From Actinoplanes subtropicus (lineage in GTDB: Bacteria; Actinomycetota; Actinomycetes; Mycobacteriales; Micromonosporaceae), in contig NZ_JOJL01000019.1 of assembly GCF_000721705.1 (NCBI RefSeq), forward strand, positions 1-64,000: DNA of 64,000 bases, in the 5' to 3' direction. Positions 7,173 through 16,030 of the stretch are shown piece by piece. The notes under the pieces were generated by a model, which worked only from the letters and a program-made list of their open reading frames with translations, was not told where the DNA came from and made no database searches. A program made the translations under genes and the position numbers. Each line of letters starts with the position of its first letter. Positions within the stretch are counted from its first letter, which is position 1.

Positions 7173-8528
7173 ATGCGGCGTTATGACGTCATAGTGGTTG
7201 GTGCCGGCACCGGCAACATGCTGCTGAATGACGAACTGCGGCATTTCCGTACGGCGATCGTCGAACCGGACCGGTTCGGCGGCACCTGCCTGAACCGCGG
7301 CTGTATTCCGTCGAAGATGTTCGTCGTGCCGGCCGAGATCGCGACGAGCGCGCGACAGGGGCGCCGGTTGGGCGTGCGTTCGACGGTGGACGGCGTCGAC
7401 TGGCCGGCGATTCGTGAGCGCGTCTTCGGCCGGATAGATCCGTTGCACGAGGCGGCGGTGAAGCACCGGGAGAGCCAGGGGATCGACGTCTTCACGGAAC
7501 CGGCCCGCTTCGTGGGGCCGGGGGAGTTGCAGGTGGGCGACGAGCGGATCGGCGCGGACCGGATCGTGGTGGCGGCCGGGTCAAGGCCGGTGATCCCGGC
7601 GATCACGGGCCTGGCGGCCGTGCCGTACCACACCTCCGACACCATCATGCGGATCGACCGGCTGCCGAAGTCGATGGTGGTGGTCGGCGGTGGCTTCATC
7701 GCCGCCGAGATGGGCTTCGTGTTCTCGGCTTTCGGCTGTGACGTCACCGTCGTGCAGCGCGGGCCACGCCTGCTGATGGCCGAGGACGACGATGTGTCGG
7801 CGGCCTTCACCCGGCACGCGGCCGGCCGGCATCGGCTGATGCTCAACAGCGAGGTCACGAGGGTCGACCGTGTCGCCGGCGGCGTCGCGGTGACCGTCGA
7901 GGACGCGAACGGCACCCGGCTGGTGGAGGCCGAGCAACTGCTGCTGTGCGTCGGACGTACGCCGAACACTGATCTTCTTGACGTCCGGGCTGCCGGCCTC
8001 GAGATTGATAGGCACGGCCATCTGAAGGTCGATGAGACGGGCGCCACCACGATGCCCGGCGTGTGGGCGCTGGGCGACGCGGCCAATCATTTCCAGCTCA
8101 AGCACCTGGCCAACGCGGAAGCCCGGGTGGTCCGGCACAACCTGCTGCATCCGGGCACACCGCGTCGACTGCCCGTTCTCGCGGCGCCGCACGCCGTGTT
8201 CTCCGAGCCGCAGGTCGCGTCGATCGGGCTGACCGAGCAGGCGGCGCGGGAACAGGGCGTCGAGTACCGGGTGAGCCGCCGCGACTACGCCGAGACCGCG
8301 TACGGCTGGGCACTGGAGGACACCACTAGCTTCGTCAAGATCCTCGCCAGCCCGGCCGGCGGCCGCCTGCTCGGCGCTCACCTCATCGGCCCGCACGCCG
8401 CGCTGCTCATCCAGCCCCTGATCCAGGCGATGATGCTCGGCCAGACCGCGCAACAGCTGGCGAACGAGGTGCTCTACATCCATCCCGCGTTGACCGAGGT
8501 CGTGGAACAAGCGCTGCTGGCCCTCTGA
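7173..8528 (+). CDS. mtr: Mycothione reductase
   Basis: A 451-residue flavoprotein disulfide reductase. The N-terminal FAD site has VIVVGAGTGN instead of the commoner GxGxxG ending, as in known Mtr. The redox pair is in GGTCLNRGCIPSKM (C39, C44). NAD(P) binding is at MVVVGGGFIAAE, the second FAD motif at GVWALGDAAN, and the C-terminal catalytic base at YIHPALTEVVE. HTSDTIMRI and YGWALEDT are close to mycobacterial mycothione reductase, which reduces oxidised mycothiol with NADPH. AAGGGG lies 8 bases before the ATG. Control by a LysR box suggests induction by a particular compound or stress rather than housekeeping use. A different flavoprotein reductase specificity cannot be fully excluded. 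Confidence 0.85.
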   Translation: MRRYDVIVVGAGTGNMLLNDELRHFRTAIVEPDRFGGTCLNRGCIPSKMFVVPAEIATSARQGRRLGVRSTVDGVDWPAIRERVFGRIDPLHEAAVKHRESQGIDVFTEPARFVGPGELQVGDERIGADRIVVAAGSRPVIPAITGLAAVPYHTSDTIMRIDRLPKSMVVVGGGFIAAEMGFVFSAFGCDVTVVQRGPRLLMAEDDDVSAAFTRHAAGRHRLMLNSEVTRVDRVAGGVAVTVEDANGTRLVEAEQLLLCVGRTPNTDLLDVRAAGLEIDRHGHLKVDETGATTMPGVWALGDAANHFQLKHLANAEARVVRHNLLHPGTPRRLPVLAAPHAVFSEPQVASIGLTEQAAREQGVEYRVSRRDYAETAYGWALEDTTSFVKILASPAGGRLLGAHLIGPHAALLIQPLIQAMMLGQTAQQLANEVLYIHPALTEVVEQALLAL

Positions 8529-8544
8529 CCGCAGGGTGGATTCC

Positions 8545-8634
8545 TTGCCTTCCGTCAAATCCATCGGCCGCTATCAGGTCGACCGGCTTCTCGGCGCGGG
8601 CGGCTTCGGCGTCGTCACCCTGACCGCGAAATGA
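8545..8634 (+). pseudogene. Ser/Thr protein kinase relic (N-terminal 29 codons)
   Basis: From a TTG at 8545 the frame reads LPSVKSIGRYQVDRLLGAGG then FGVVTLTAK and stops. IGRYQVDRLLGAGGFGVV is the glycine-rich nucleotide loop that opens Pkn-type kinases. Nothing else of the kinase remains, and the sequence joins directly to a truncated MFS gene on the opposite strand, so a deletion is the simplest explanation. Confidence 0.7.
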
Positions 8635-8847
8635 CAGCAGGCGTGCGGGCGGCAGCCACCCGCAGGCAAGGACTCTACCGATCGCGCCGGCCCACAGCGC
8701 CGCCGGAATTCCGGCTGTCGCGGCGATGAGAGCGCCGGCGATCGCGCCCAGCGGCCGGAGGCCGAAACTCACGGTCTGGGACGCGCCCCTGGTCTGCGAC
8801 CGCAGGTGAGCCGGCACCACGAGCGCGAACACCGAGCCGACCGGCAT
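8630..8847 (-). pseudogene. MFS transporter relic (C-terminal fragment)
   Basis: On the minus strand from about 8847 the frame reads MPVGSVFALVVPAHLRSQTRG followed by ASQTVSFGLRPLGAIAGALI and further hydrophobic residues to LPPARLL. This matches the last two or three helices of actinobacterial MFS pumps. The first ten helices are absent and the end runs into the kinase relic. No start signal supports translation. Confidence 0.65.
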
Positions 8848-8896
8848 TGACTGGTCTGGATAGAGTGGGCTGCGCCGACGAGCTTGGGGGAGTCCG

Positions 8897-10420
8897 ATGG
8901 CTGAGCCGATGTCCCGCCGTACGCTGCTGCGTACGGCCGCCGGAAGTGTGATCGCCGCCGGCCTTCCGGTCGCCGGGAAGACCGCCGGGAAGACGGCGGT
9001 GCCGCTGCTGCGGCAGCTGGACGAGAAGATCCGGGACGGCATGGCCCGGTACGGCATACCGGGCGTCGCCCTGGGACTGTGGTGGCGTGGCGCCGAGTAT
9101 GTGCGCGGCTTCGGCGTCACCGACGTCGATCACCCGGCGCCGGTGGACGGGGACACCGTCTTCCGGGTCGCCTCCACCACCAAGACCTTCACCGGCACGG
9201 CGATCATGCGCCTGGTCGAGCGTGGCCGCCTCGACCTGGGCCGTACGGTCCGCAGTTACCTGCCCGACTTCCGTACCGCGGACGCCGCCGCCTCCGGCCG
9301 GGTGACGCTGCGGCAGGTGCTCAACCACAGCGCCGGCTGGCTCGGCGACGACTTCGTGGACACCGGCTCCGACGACGGCGCCCTGGCCCGGTATGTCGCC
9401 GCGATGTCCGGGCTGCCGCAGCTCACCCCGCCCGGCCGGGTCTTCGCCTACAACAACGCGGCCCTCGCTCTGGCCGGCCGGCTGATCGAGGTGGCGACCG
9501 GCCGGACGTACGAGCACGCCGCCCGCGCCCTGGTCCTGGACCCGCTGCGGCTGGCACACAGCGGCTTCTCGCTGGCGGAGATCCCCGGCGCGACGTACGC
9601 CGTGCCGCACGACATCTCGACCGGCAAGCCGGTGCCCGCGCCGCAATTCTGGGCACTGCCGCGCAGCATCACCCCGGCCGGCGGGCTGATCTCCAGCGCC
9701 CACGACCAACTGCGCTGGGCCCGCTTCCACCTGGGCGACGGCCGCGGCCTGCTCACGCCGCGGTCGATGCGGTTGATGCAGTCGCACCCCGGCCCCGGCG
9801 GCACGCTCTTCGTCGAGTTGGACGGCGTCGGGGTCACGTGGCTGCTGCGGCCGACCGCCGAGGGCCCGACCGTGGTGCAGCACGGCGGCGACTGGGCCGG
9901 CCAGCACTCCGGCTTCCTCATGGTCCCCGAGCGTGACTTCGCACTGACCGTGCTGACCAATTCGGAGGGCGGCCCCGGCCTGCTCGCCGAGCTGTTCTCC
10001 GACGACTGGGCGCTGAGCCGCTTCGCCGGTGTCCACAATCTCCCGGCCACCCCGCGTGCCCTGCCTCCCGCCGCCCTTGCCGGCTACGCGGGCACGTACC
10101 GCTCGCAGGAGGTCTACTTCGACGGTTCGCTGCTGACGTCCTCGCTGGACCTGGTCGCCGATCAGGGCGGGCTCAGCGTACGGCTGTCCGGCACCGAGGC
10201 CCTGCGGTTGGCCTTCTACCGCCGGGACTACGTCCTCGCCCTGGCCCCCGACGGCACCGACACGCACAGCCGCGCCAACTTCGTCCGGGACCCGGACGGC
10301 ACCGTGGGCTGGCTCCGCTTCGGCGGCCGCCTGTGGCGCCGCGGCACCGTGGCCGGCTTGCGCGCCGGCGGCGGCCGAGCCCTCCTGCCCGGCACCCTGC
10401 CGCACCCGGCCCCGCTCTGA
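8897..10420 (+). CDS. Tat-exported serine hydrolase, beta-lactamase/D-Ala-D-Ala peptidase (class C) family
   Basis: A 507-residue protein. SRRTLLRTAAGSVIAAGLP at residues 6-24 is a twin-arginine signal. The catalytic SxxK is STTK (S93, K96), the YxN motif is YNN (185-187), and HGG near residue 335 stands for the KTG element, so the active site looks complete. The last 110 residues form an extra beta-rich domain seen in esterase/EstB-like and penicillin-binding-protein-like members. GGGGGA precedes the ATG by about 5 bases. It is followed by a 215-base gap in which I see nothing. Substrate (peptide, ester or beta-lactam) cannot be told. Confidence 0.85.
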   Translation: MAEPMSRRTLLRTAAGSVIAAGLPVAGKTAGKTAVPLLRQLDEKIRDGMARYGIPGVALGLWWRGAEYVRGFGVTDVDHPAPVDGDTVFRVASTTKTFTGTAIMRLVERGRLDLGRTVRSYLPDFRTADAAASGRVTLRQVLNHSAGWLGDDFVDTGSDDGALARYVAAMSGLPQLTPPGRVFAYNNAALALAGRLIEVATGRTYEHAARALVLDPLRLAHSGFSLAEIPGATYAVPHDISTGKPVPAPQFWALPRSITPAGGLISSAHDQLRWARFHLGDGRGLLTPRSMRLMQSHPGPGGTLFVELDGVGVTWLLRPTAEGPTVVQHGGDWAGQHSGFLMVPERDFALTVLTNSEGGPGLLAELFSDDWALSRFAGVHNLPATPRALPPAALAGYAGTYRSQEVYFDGSLLTSSLDLVADQGGLSVRLSGTEALRLAFYRRDYVLALAPDGTDTHSRANFVRDPDGTVGWLRFGGRLWRRGTVAGLRAGGGRALLPGTLPHPAPL

Positions 10421-10635
10421 CGGCCCGCTCTGACGGCCCGGTGTGCCGCGGCCGCGACGCCGCCGCAAGGACGTCGGAGCCGTTGTCGTACGGGCAGACC
10501 TTTACCTCCTGGGCCGGCCGCTGGTAGCCGCTCGCGCCGATCGCGGCACCGGTTTCGTCACTCTGCGAACCTGGACGGATACGCGGAGTTACGATCCTCA
10601 CCGGCTCGCTCGGCCGGACCGTAGGAGGACCTCGC

Positions 10636-13098
10636 ATGTCCCAGTCCCAATCCAGGATCCGTGCTCGGCTGGTACGCGCCGGGTTGACGGCGGGCGCGGT
10701 GATCGCCGCGATGCTCGTCGCGCCGCAGGCGGCCTACGCCGGGACCGGGGTGGGGCCGATGGTCGCCCCGCTCGGCGGCACCGCGACGATCGGCGACCCC
10801 AACTCGAACTTCAACACCAGCACGACGGCGGTGGAGCTGTCCAGCGGCCCCTGCCCGGACAAGTACACCGCGCCGAGCGCCACCGGACCGTGGGCGGCCA
10901 CGGTCACCAACCGCAGCGCGAACGCCATCACGTTCACGGTGCCGACCACCGGACCGACCGTCGGTTCGAACGGCGCGGTCAAGCCGTACTACGTCTGCGC
11001 CTACGACGCGGCGGTCGCCTCGAGCAGCCCGCGCACCGGGGCCGGAAGCATCTATCTCGGTACGCCGGTGATGGTCAACCCGTTCAGCGGCGTGACCGGC
11101 GGCGGCAACCAGATCACCGTCAACACCAACCAGAACGCGACGCTCTTCGCGGGTCTGAACACGGTGGCCGCGGTGTTCACCACGTCCTCGTGCAACCCCA
11201 CCCTGGGGTCGTCGAATCCGGCGAACCTGGTCGGGACCAGCGTCAACAAGCAGCCGAACAACGCGAGCGTGAGCCTCACCGTGCCGCCGGGCGTCGTGGC
11301 CATGAACGGCGGCGGGCCGACGATGTACAGCCTCTGCCTCTACGATGGCTCCGGCCCGTCCGGCGGGCTGCTGTCGATGGCCCCGTACAACGTGAACGCG
11401 GTGAGCCTGAGCCCGGCCAGCGGCTCGTACCTGAGCAGCGTCCTGGTCACGGCGAGCTCGCCGATGGCCTTCCTGTCGGGCGTCACCGCGCCGGTGGTGC
11501 TGGTGGTCGGCCCGGGCGCCGGCTGCCCGGGCATCTATTCGACGTCCCCCATGAACGGCGTGACGCCGATCGTGGTGGGCAGCGGCAGCATCCGGAAGGT
11601 GTCGAGCAACCGGGCCATCGTCACGCTGCCCCCGCTGTCGCTGCAGAACAACCAGCCGACCGGCTACCAGCTGTGCTTCTACTCGAGCAACAACCCGCAG
11701 TCCGGGTCGCTGATGGGCACCAGCAGCTACACCGCCGGAACCGTGGCCACCCCCACCGGGGTGATTCCCGCCGCGGGCCCGGCCGCCGGCGGAAACACGA
11801 TCACCGTCGTCGGCAGTGACTTCCCGACCGATCCGGGCCGCATCACCGCCACCCTCGGCGGTACACCGCTGACCAACATCCAGCCGATCAACGACAAGGC
11901 CTTCACCGCGCTGGTGTCGCCGCACGCCGCCGAGGACGACGTGACCCTCCTGGTGACCACGCCGGGCGGCACCAAGGCGCTGCCGGGTGCGTACTCGTTC
12001 ACGAATCCGATCCAGATCACCCCGACCACCGCACCCAATACGACGTCGAGTGTCGACGTGGACGTGCAGGGCTCCGGCTTCATGTCGATCAACTTCGGCT
12101 CCGGCGGATCGGCCGGCCGGGTGTTCCTGGTCAACGGCACGTACAACGGTGCCGACACCGGCGCCGGCGTCCTGGCGAACGGGCCGGTCGCGGAGTGCCG
12201 GAACGCCCTCGTGGTCACCGACCAGGAGCTGGTGTGCACGCTGCAGCTCAACCGGCGGCTGAACAACACCGCCACCGGGTTCTTCGACCCGATCGGCTAC
12301 GTCCACAGCGTGACCGACATCTCGACGACCGCCGGCAGCCGGGTGATCGGCTCCCCGTCCGGGAAGTTCAGCCCCGACGACGTCGGCCAGCCGATCGCGC
12401 AGAACCTGAACACCAACATTCCGCAGAAGAGCACCATCACCGCGGTGCTGAACTCGAAGATGGCGGTCATGTCGCTGCCGTCGCCGCAGGCCGGTTCGCC
12501 GATCACGGCGACCGTCGGCGGGGTGGTGCACAGCCTCACCGGCACGCTGACCACGACCTCGGGCAGCGCCACCGTCAGCGTCGCCGCGCCGGACTCGTTC
12601 AGCCGGGCCGACATCGGCCGGCTGTTCAACACCGGCACGCCCGGCATCCCGGACGGGACGACCATCGTCGCGGTCGCGCCGGGCGGCGGAAGTGCCACCC
12701 TCTCCGCCCCCGCCTCGCTGAGCACCCAGTACCCGCTGGCGGGCGCGACCATCGCCGACGGCTCGTCGACGCTCTACAGCAGCGCGCTCGTGTCCAACGA
12801 CGTCGGCTCGGTGATCGGCCCGAACTCGCTCGGCATTCCGGCCGGCACGACGATCAGCTCGGTGGTCGCCAACACGAGCGCCGGTCTCTCGGCCGCCGCC
12901 GGCAACGGCGGCGGATCGGGCACGCTGACCCTGAACAAGCCGATCAGTGCTTCCCTGTACGCGGCGGCGCCGGTGCTGAACGGCGCCTACAACCTCGTGG
13001 TGGTCAGCAATGGGGCGCCGAACGCGGCCATGACCGACCCCGAATACTCGCAGACGGACGTCACGAGCGGCTCCACCTTCACGGTCGCGACGTTCTGA
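10636..13098 (+). CDS. Large secreted protein with IPT/TIG domain and three degenerate C-terminal repeats
   Basis: An 820-residue protein with a Sec signal peptide (residues 1-36, cleavage after AAYA) and GGAGG 9 bases before the ATG. Residues about 370-458 form an IPT/TIG immunoglobulin-like domain (GVIPAAGPAAGGNTITVVGS). Residues about 560-790 hold three related blocks of 55-65 residues built on GSxxVxS...DVGxxI...IPxGTTIxxV, a pattern seen in phage tail and surface adhesin repeats. The protein is rich in Ser, Thr, Asn and Gly with few charges, as usual for actinobacterial cell-surface proteins. It overlaps the convergent GGDEF/EAL gene by 20 bases. Function is unknown; adhesion or matrix role is a guess. 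Confidence 0.8.
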   Translation: MSQSQSRIRARLVRAGLTAGAVIAAMLVAPQAAYAGTGVGPMVAPLGGTATIGDPNSNFNTSTTAVELSSGPCPDKYTAPSATGPWAATVTNRSANAITFTVPTTGPTVGSNGAVKPYYVCAYDAAVASSSPRTGAGSIYLGTPVMVNPFSGVTGGGNQITVNTNQNATLFAGLNTVAAVFTTSSCNPTLGSSNPANLVGTSVNKQPNNASVSLTVPPGVVAMNGGGPTMYSLCLYDGSGPSGGLLSMAPYNVNAVSLSPASGSYLSSVLVTASSPMAFLSGVTAPVVLVVGPGAGCPGIYSTSPMNGVTPIVVGSGSIRKVSSNRAIVTLPPLSLQNNQPTGYQLCFYSSNNPQSGSLMGTSSYTAGTVATPTGVIPAAGPAAGGNTITVVGSDFPTDPGRITATLGGTPLTNIQPINDKAFTALVSPHAAEDDVTLLVTTPGGTKALPGAYSFTNPIQITPTTAPNTTSSVDVDVQGSGFMSINFGSGGSAGRVFLVNGTYNGADTGAGVLANGPVAECRNALVVTDQELVCTLQLNRRLNNTATGFFDPIGYVHSVTDISTTAGSRVIGSPSGKFSPDDVGQPIAQNLNTNIPQKSTITAVLNSKMAVMSLPSPQAGSPITATVGGVVHSLTGTLTTTSGSATVSVAAPDSFSRADIGRLFNTGTPGIPDGTTIVAVAPGGGSATLSAPASLSTQYPLAGATIADGSSTLYSSALVSNDVGSVIGPNSLGIPAGTTISSVVANTSAGLSAAAGNGGGSGTLTLNKPISASLYAAAPVLNGAYNLVVVSNGAPNAAMTDPEYSQTDVTSGSTFTVATF

Positions 13099-14851
13099 TC
13101 GCCTTCAGCAGCTGGGTGATGTCCCGGGCGCTCGTGGGCGGGGCCAGGAGGAACCCCTGGCCGTGGTCGCAGCCGAGGGCGCGCAGGGTGTCGAATTGCG
13201 TGCGGGTCTCGATGCCCTCGGCGGTGACGGTGACGTTGAGGTCGTGGCAGAGCTGGATGGTGCGGTGCACGACGGCGGACGCGGCGGCGTTGTCGGTGTC
13301 GGACAGGTCGGCGACCAGCTCCCGGGCGAGTTTGACCGTGGTGACCGGGAGCCGGGACAGCGCGGCGAGGTTGGCGTGGCCGGTGCCGAAGTCGTCGATG
13401 GCCAGCTGGATGCCGCGGTCGGTCAGGTCGGACAGGGTGTCGTCGGGGCCGTCGACGGCGGTGCTCTCGGTGATCTCCAGCTGTAGCGCGCTCGCCGGCA
13501 GGCCGGACTGATCCAGGATGTCGTCGATGGTGGCGACCAGGCCGGGCTCGGACAGCTGCAGGGCGGAGACGTTGACGCTGATCAGCAGCGGGTGGCCGGC
13601 CGCGTGCCAGCCGCTGCCGCGCTGGCAGGCCTGGCGGAGCTGGGACATCCCGAGGGGCCGGATCAGGCCGGTCTGCTCGGCGAGCGTGATGAAGTTCTGC
13701 GGGCCGAGCGTCGCGGTGGTGCCGCGGCGCCGCCAGCGGGCCAAGGCCTCGACCCCGATGAGGGAACGGTCGGCGAGCGCGTACAGCGGTTGGAAGTGCG
13801 GTTGGAATTCGCCGCGTTCCAGCGCGGCCGGCATCGCGACGGCCAGCCGATGGCGGCGCAGGTCCTCGGCCGCCCGGGTCGGGTCGAAGACGGCGTACGG
13901 CCGGCGGTCGGCGTCGGTCCAGGCCAGTGCGATGTGCGCGTTGCGCAGCCAGTCGTCCGCGGTCGTGCCGGCCACGCGGTCCTCGACGATGCCGGCCGTG
14001 GTGCGCAGCCGCAGCTGGTAGCCGTCGACCCACGGCAGGCTGGCGTTGCCGATCGCGTGCTGGGCCAGGCGGGAGAGCTTGATGCCCTCGTCGACGCCGG
14101 TGGTGCCGCTGACGACCACGACGAACTGTTCGCCGCCGAGGTGGGCCAGCAGGTAGCGGTCCGACGCGCCGCGCAGGTCGGCGACGACTTCCCGCAGGCG
14201 TACGCCGATGGTGCGTAGCAGATCGTCGCCGGTGGCGTGGCCCAGGGCGTCGTTGAGGTCGGCGAAGTCGTCGACGCGCAGCAGGCAGACGCTCATCCGC
14301 GCGTCGGGCCGGGCGGTGGTGATGACCGCGCCCAGGTGTTCGCGGAGGCTGACCCGGTTCGGCAGGTCGGTGACCACGTCGTGCAGCAGGGCCTGGTTCA
14401 GCTCGCCCTGCAGGCGACGCTGCTCATCGCGCCAGGCGACCCGCTCCGAGCGGTTCAGCTCCTCCGCGGCCAGCATCGCGGTGTCGCGCAGGGCGGCGGT
14501 GAATCCGTCGGCCATCCGGCCGAGCAGGGGCTGGATCCGCGACCGTACGGCCGGCTCGTCGCCGCCGACCAGGCCCGGTAGCCGCTCGGCCAGCAGCGGC
14601 AGGCTCACGCCCAGCACCCCCGGCGCCGCCACCCGTGCCGCGACCAGGGCGGCGCCGACCTGCCGGGCCGGCGCGGGGTCGAACGGCTCGGCCCGGGCCG
14701 CGGCCACCAACAGCCGCAGCTGCTCGCCCAGCACGACCCGAGCGTGGGCCTTGTGCGGCAGGAACCCCAGCGCCGCGATCTGGCGCAGCCAGTGCTGCGT
14801 CAGGGCGTCCAACGCCGGCTCGTCGGCACCGTCCGGACCCGTCCGCGTCAT
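13079..14851 (-). CDS. Cyclic di-GMP phosphodiesterase: degenerate GGDEF plus EAL domain
   Basis: A 590-residue soluble protein: an all-helical N-terminal region (about 1-160), a GGDEF domain (about 165-325) and an EAL domain (about 340-590). The cyclase signature is GGEQF, with Gln in place of the catalytic Glu/Asp, so synthesis of c-di-GMP is doubtful. The EAL side keeps the essential elements: GVEALARW, SVNVS, LEITES, IDDFGTG, K of TVKLAR, AEGIET and QGFLLAPP. It should hydrolyse c-di-GMP with the GGDEF part as a possible GTP sensor. ATG at 14851 is chosen; a GTG 63 bases upstream is in frame. Confidence 0.85.
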   Translation of the reverse strand: MTRTGPDGADEPALDALTQHWLRQIAALGFLPHKAHARVVLGEQLRLLVAAARAEPFDPAPARQVGAALVAARVAAPGVLGVSLPLLAERLPGLVGGDEPAVRSRIQPLLGRMADGFTAALRDTAMLAAEELNRSERVAWRDEQRRLQGELNQALLHDVVTDLPNRVSLREHLGAVITTARPDARMSVCLLRVDDFADLNDALGHATGDDLLRTIGVRLREVVADLRGASDRYLLAHLGGEQFVVVVSGTTGVDEGIKLSRLAQHAIGNASLPWVDGYQLRLRTTAGIVEDRVAGTTADDWLRNAHIALAWTDADRRPYAVFDPTRAAEDLRRHRLAVAMPAALERGEFQPHFQPLYALADRSLIGVEALARWRRRGTTATLGPQNFITLAEQTGLIRPLGMSQLRQACQRGSGWHAAGHPLLISVNVSALQLSEPGLVATIDDILDQSGLPASALQLEITESTAVDGPDDTLSDLTDRGIQLAIDDFGTGHANLAALSRLPVTTVKLARELVADLSDTDNAAASAVVHRTIQLCHDLNVTVTAEGIETRTQFDTLRALGCDHGQGFLLAPPTSARDITQLLKAIRTSRP

Positions 14852-15092
14852 GACGCCGTCCCCGATCACGTCCGGCCGGGCACCCTGCGTGATCGGCCGT
14901 CGCCTAGCGTGCACCGTGGACGGATCACACCGCTACGAGTGCCGCCCCTAGTCGCTGGCAACCTGGGGATGCCGGCGTTCCCGCAAGTCCTGGCGCCGCG
15001 CGGTCCGATTCGCCCGGCATGACGCCTCGGTCGTTAGGCGTCAAATGCGAAAACGGGCAGGGAAACCGTCACTCAGGAGAGTGATGCCGCTG

Positions 15093-15908
15093 CTATCGGC
15101 GGCGGCCGACCGCCGCCAGGACGGGCTGCGGCAACTCGTCGTCCTCGGGGTCGGGACGCCATTGATCGACGCTGACCACCCCCGGCGGCAGCAGGTCGAA
15201 GCAATCCTCGATCAGCGCGGCCACCTGCTCCGGGTCCCGGACCACGAAGGGCGTCGGGGTCTGCTCGTACAGCTTGCGTACGGTCTCCTGCTGCGCACGA
15301 CCCTCGGGCGTCGACTCCAGCGTGCCGTGGGACAGCGCCAGGTAACTGCCCGGCATCAGGGCGCCGCCGAACTCGCGGATGATCGACCGCGGGTCGTCCC
15401 GGTCGGGGATGAAGTGCAGCACCGCCACCATCAGCACGGCCACCGGCTCGGAGAAGTCGAGGAACTCCAGCAACCTCGGATCCCGCAGGATCGCCTGCGG
15501 GTCACGCAGGTCCCCGCGGATCGCCGTCGCGTACCGGTTGGCACTCAGCAGGCTGTTGCTCTGCTCCACCGCGACCGGATCAATGTCGACATACACCACC
15601 CGCGTGCCGGGATGCGTCTCCTGCGCCACCTCGTGCACGTTGCCCAGCGTCGGAATGCCCGAGCCGAGATCCAGGAACTGCCGCATCCCGGCCTCGGTCA
15701 GCCAGCGCACCGCCCGGCCCAGGAAGGATCTATTCGCCTGAGCCAGCAACCGCAACTGCGGCATCGCCTGCTCCGCGTGCGTGAAGAAATCCCGGTCGAC
15801 TCGGAAGTTGTGCACCCCGCCCAACGCGAAGTCGTAGACCCGCGACGCGTTCGGCACCGTGATATCGACGCCCTCGGGCACCCATGCGCTCGACTCGGTC
15901 ACCGCCAC
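15093..15908 (-). CDS. SAM-dependent methyltransferase, DUF574 type
   Basis: A 271-residue protein of the actinomycete-specific DUF574/Methyltransf_19 family. The opening VDITVPNASRVYDFALGG is the family hallmark. The SAM site is FLDLGSGIPT and the acidic residue after strand 2 is in VVYVDIDPVAV. Substrates of this abundant family are mostly unknown. Start GTG at 15908. It is divergent from another methyltransferase gene with 122 bases between the starts. Confidence 0.9.
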   Translation of the reverse strand: MAVTESSAWVPEGVDITVPNASRVYDFALGGVHNFRVDRDFFTHAEQAMPQLRLLAQANRSFLGRAVRWLTEAGMRQFLDLGSGIPTLGNVHEVAQETHPGTRVVYVDIDPVAVEQSNSLLSANRYATAIRGDLRDPQAILRDPRLLEFLDFSEPVAVLMVAVLHFIPDRDDPRSIIREFGGALMPGSYLALSHGTLESTPEGRAQQETVRKLYEQTPTPFVVRDPEQVAALIEDCFDLLPPGVVSVDQWRPDPEDDELPQPVLAAVGRRR

Positions 15909-16030
15909 CCCGCTTCCGGTCCACCGCCGAGTGATCCGGCCAGTCTACGGAGGAAACCGATCCCGCGGGGTCCCGCGCGGTGTGGAAAACCGAGTGCGTA
16001 CGCCGTCAGCCGGCCGCTACGTTGGCCGCG

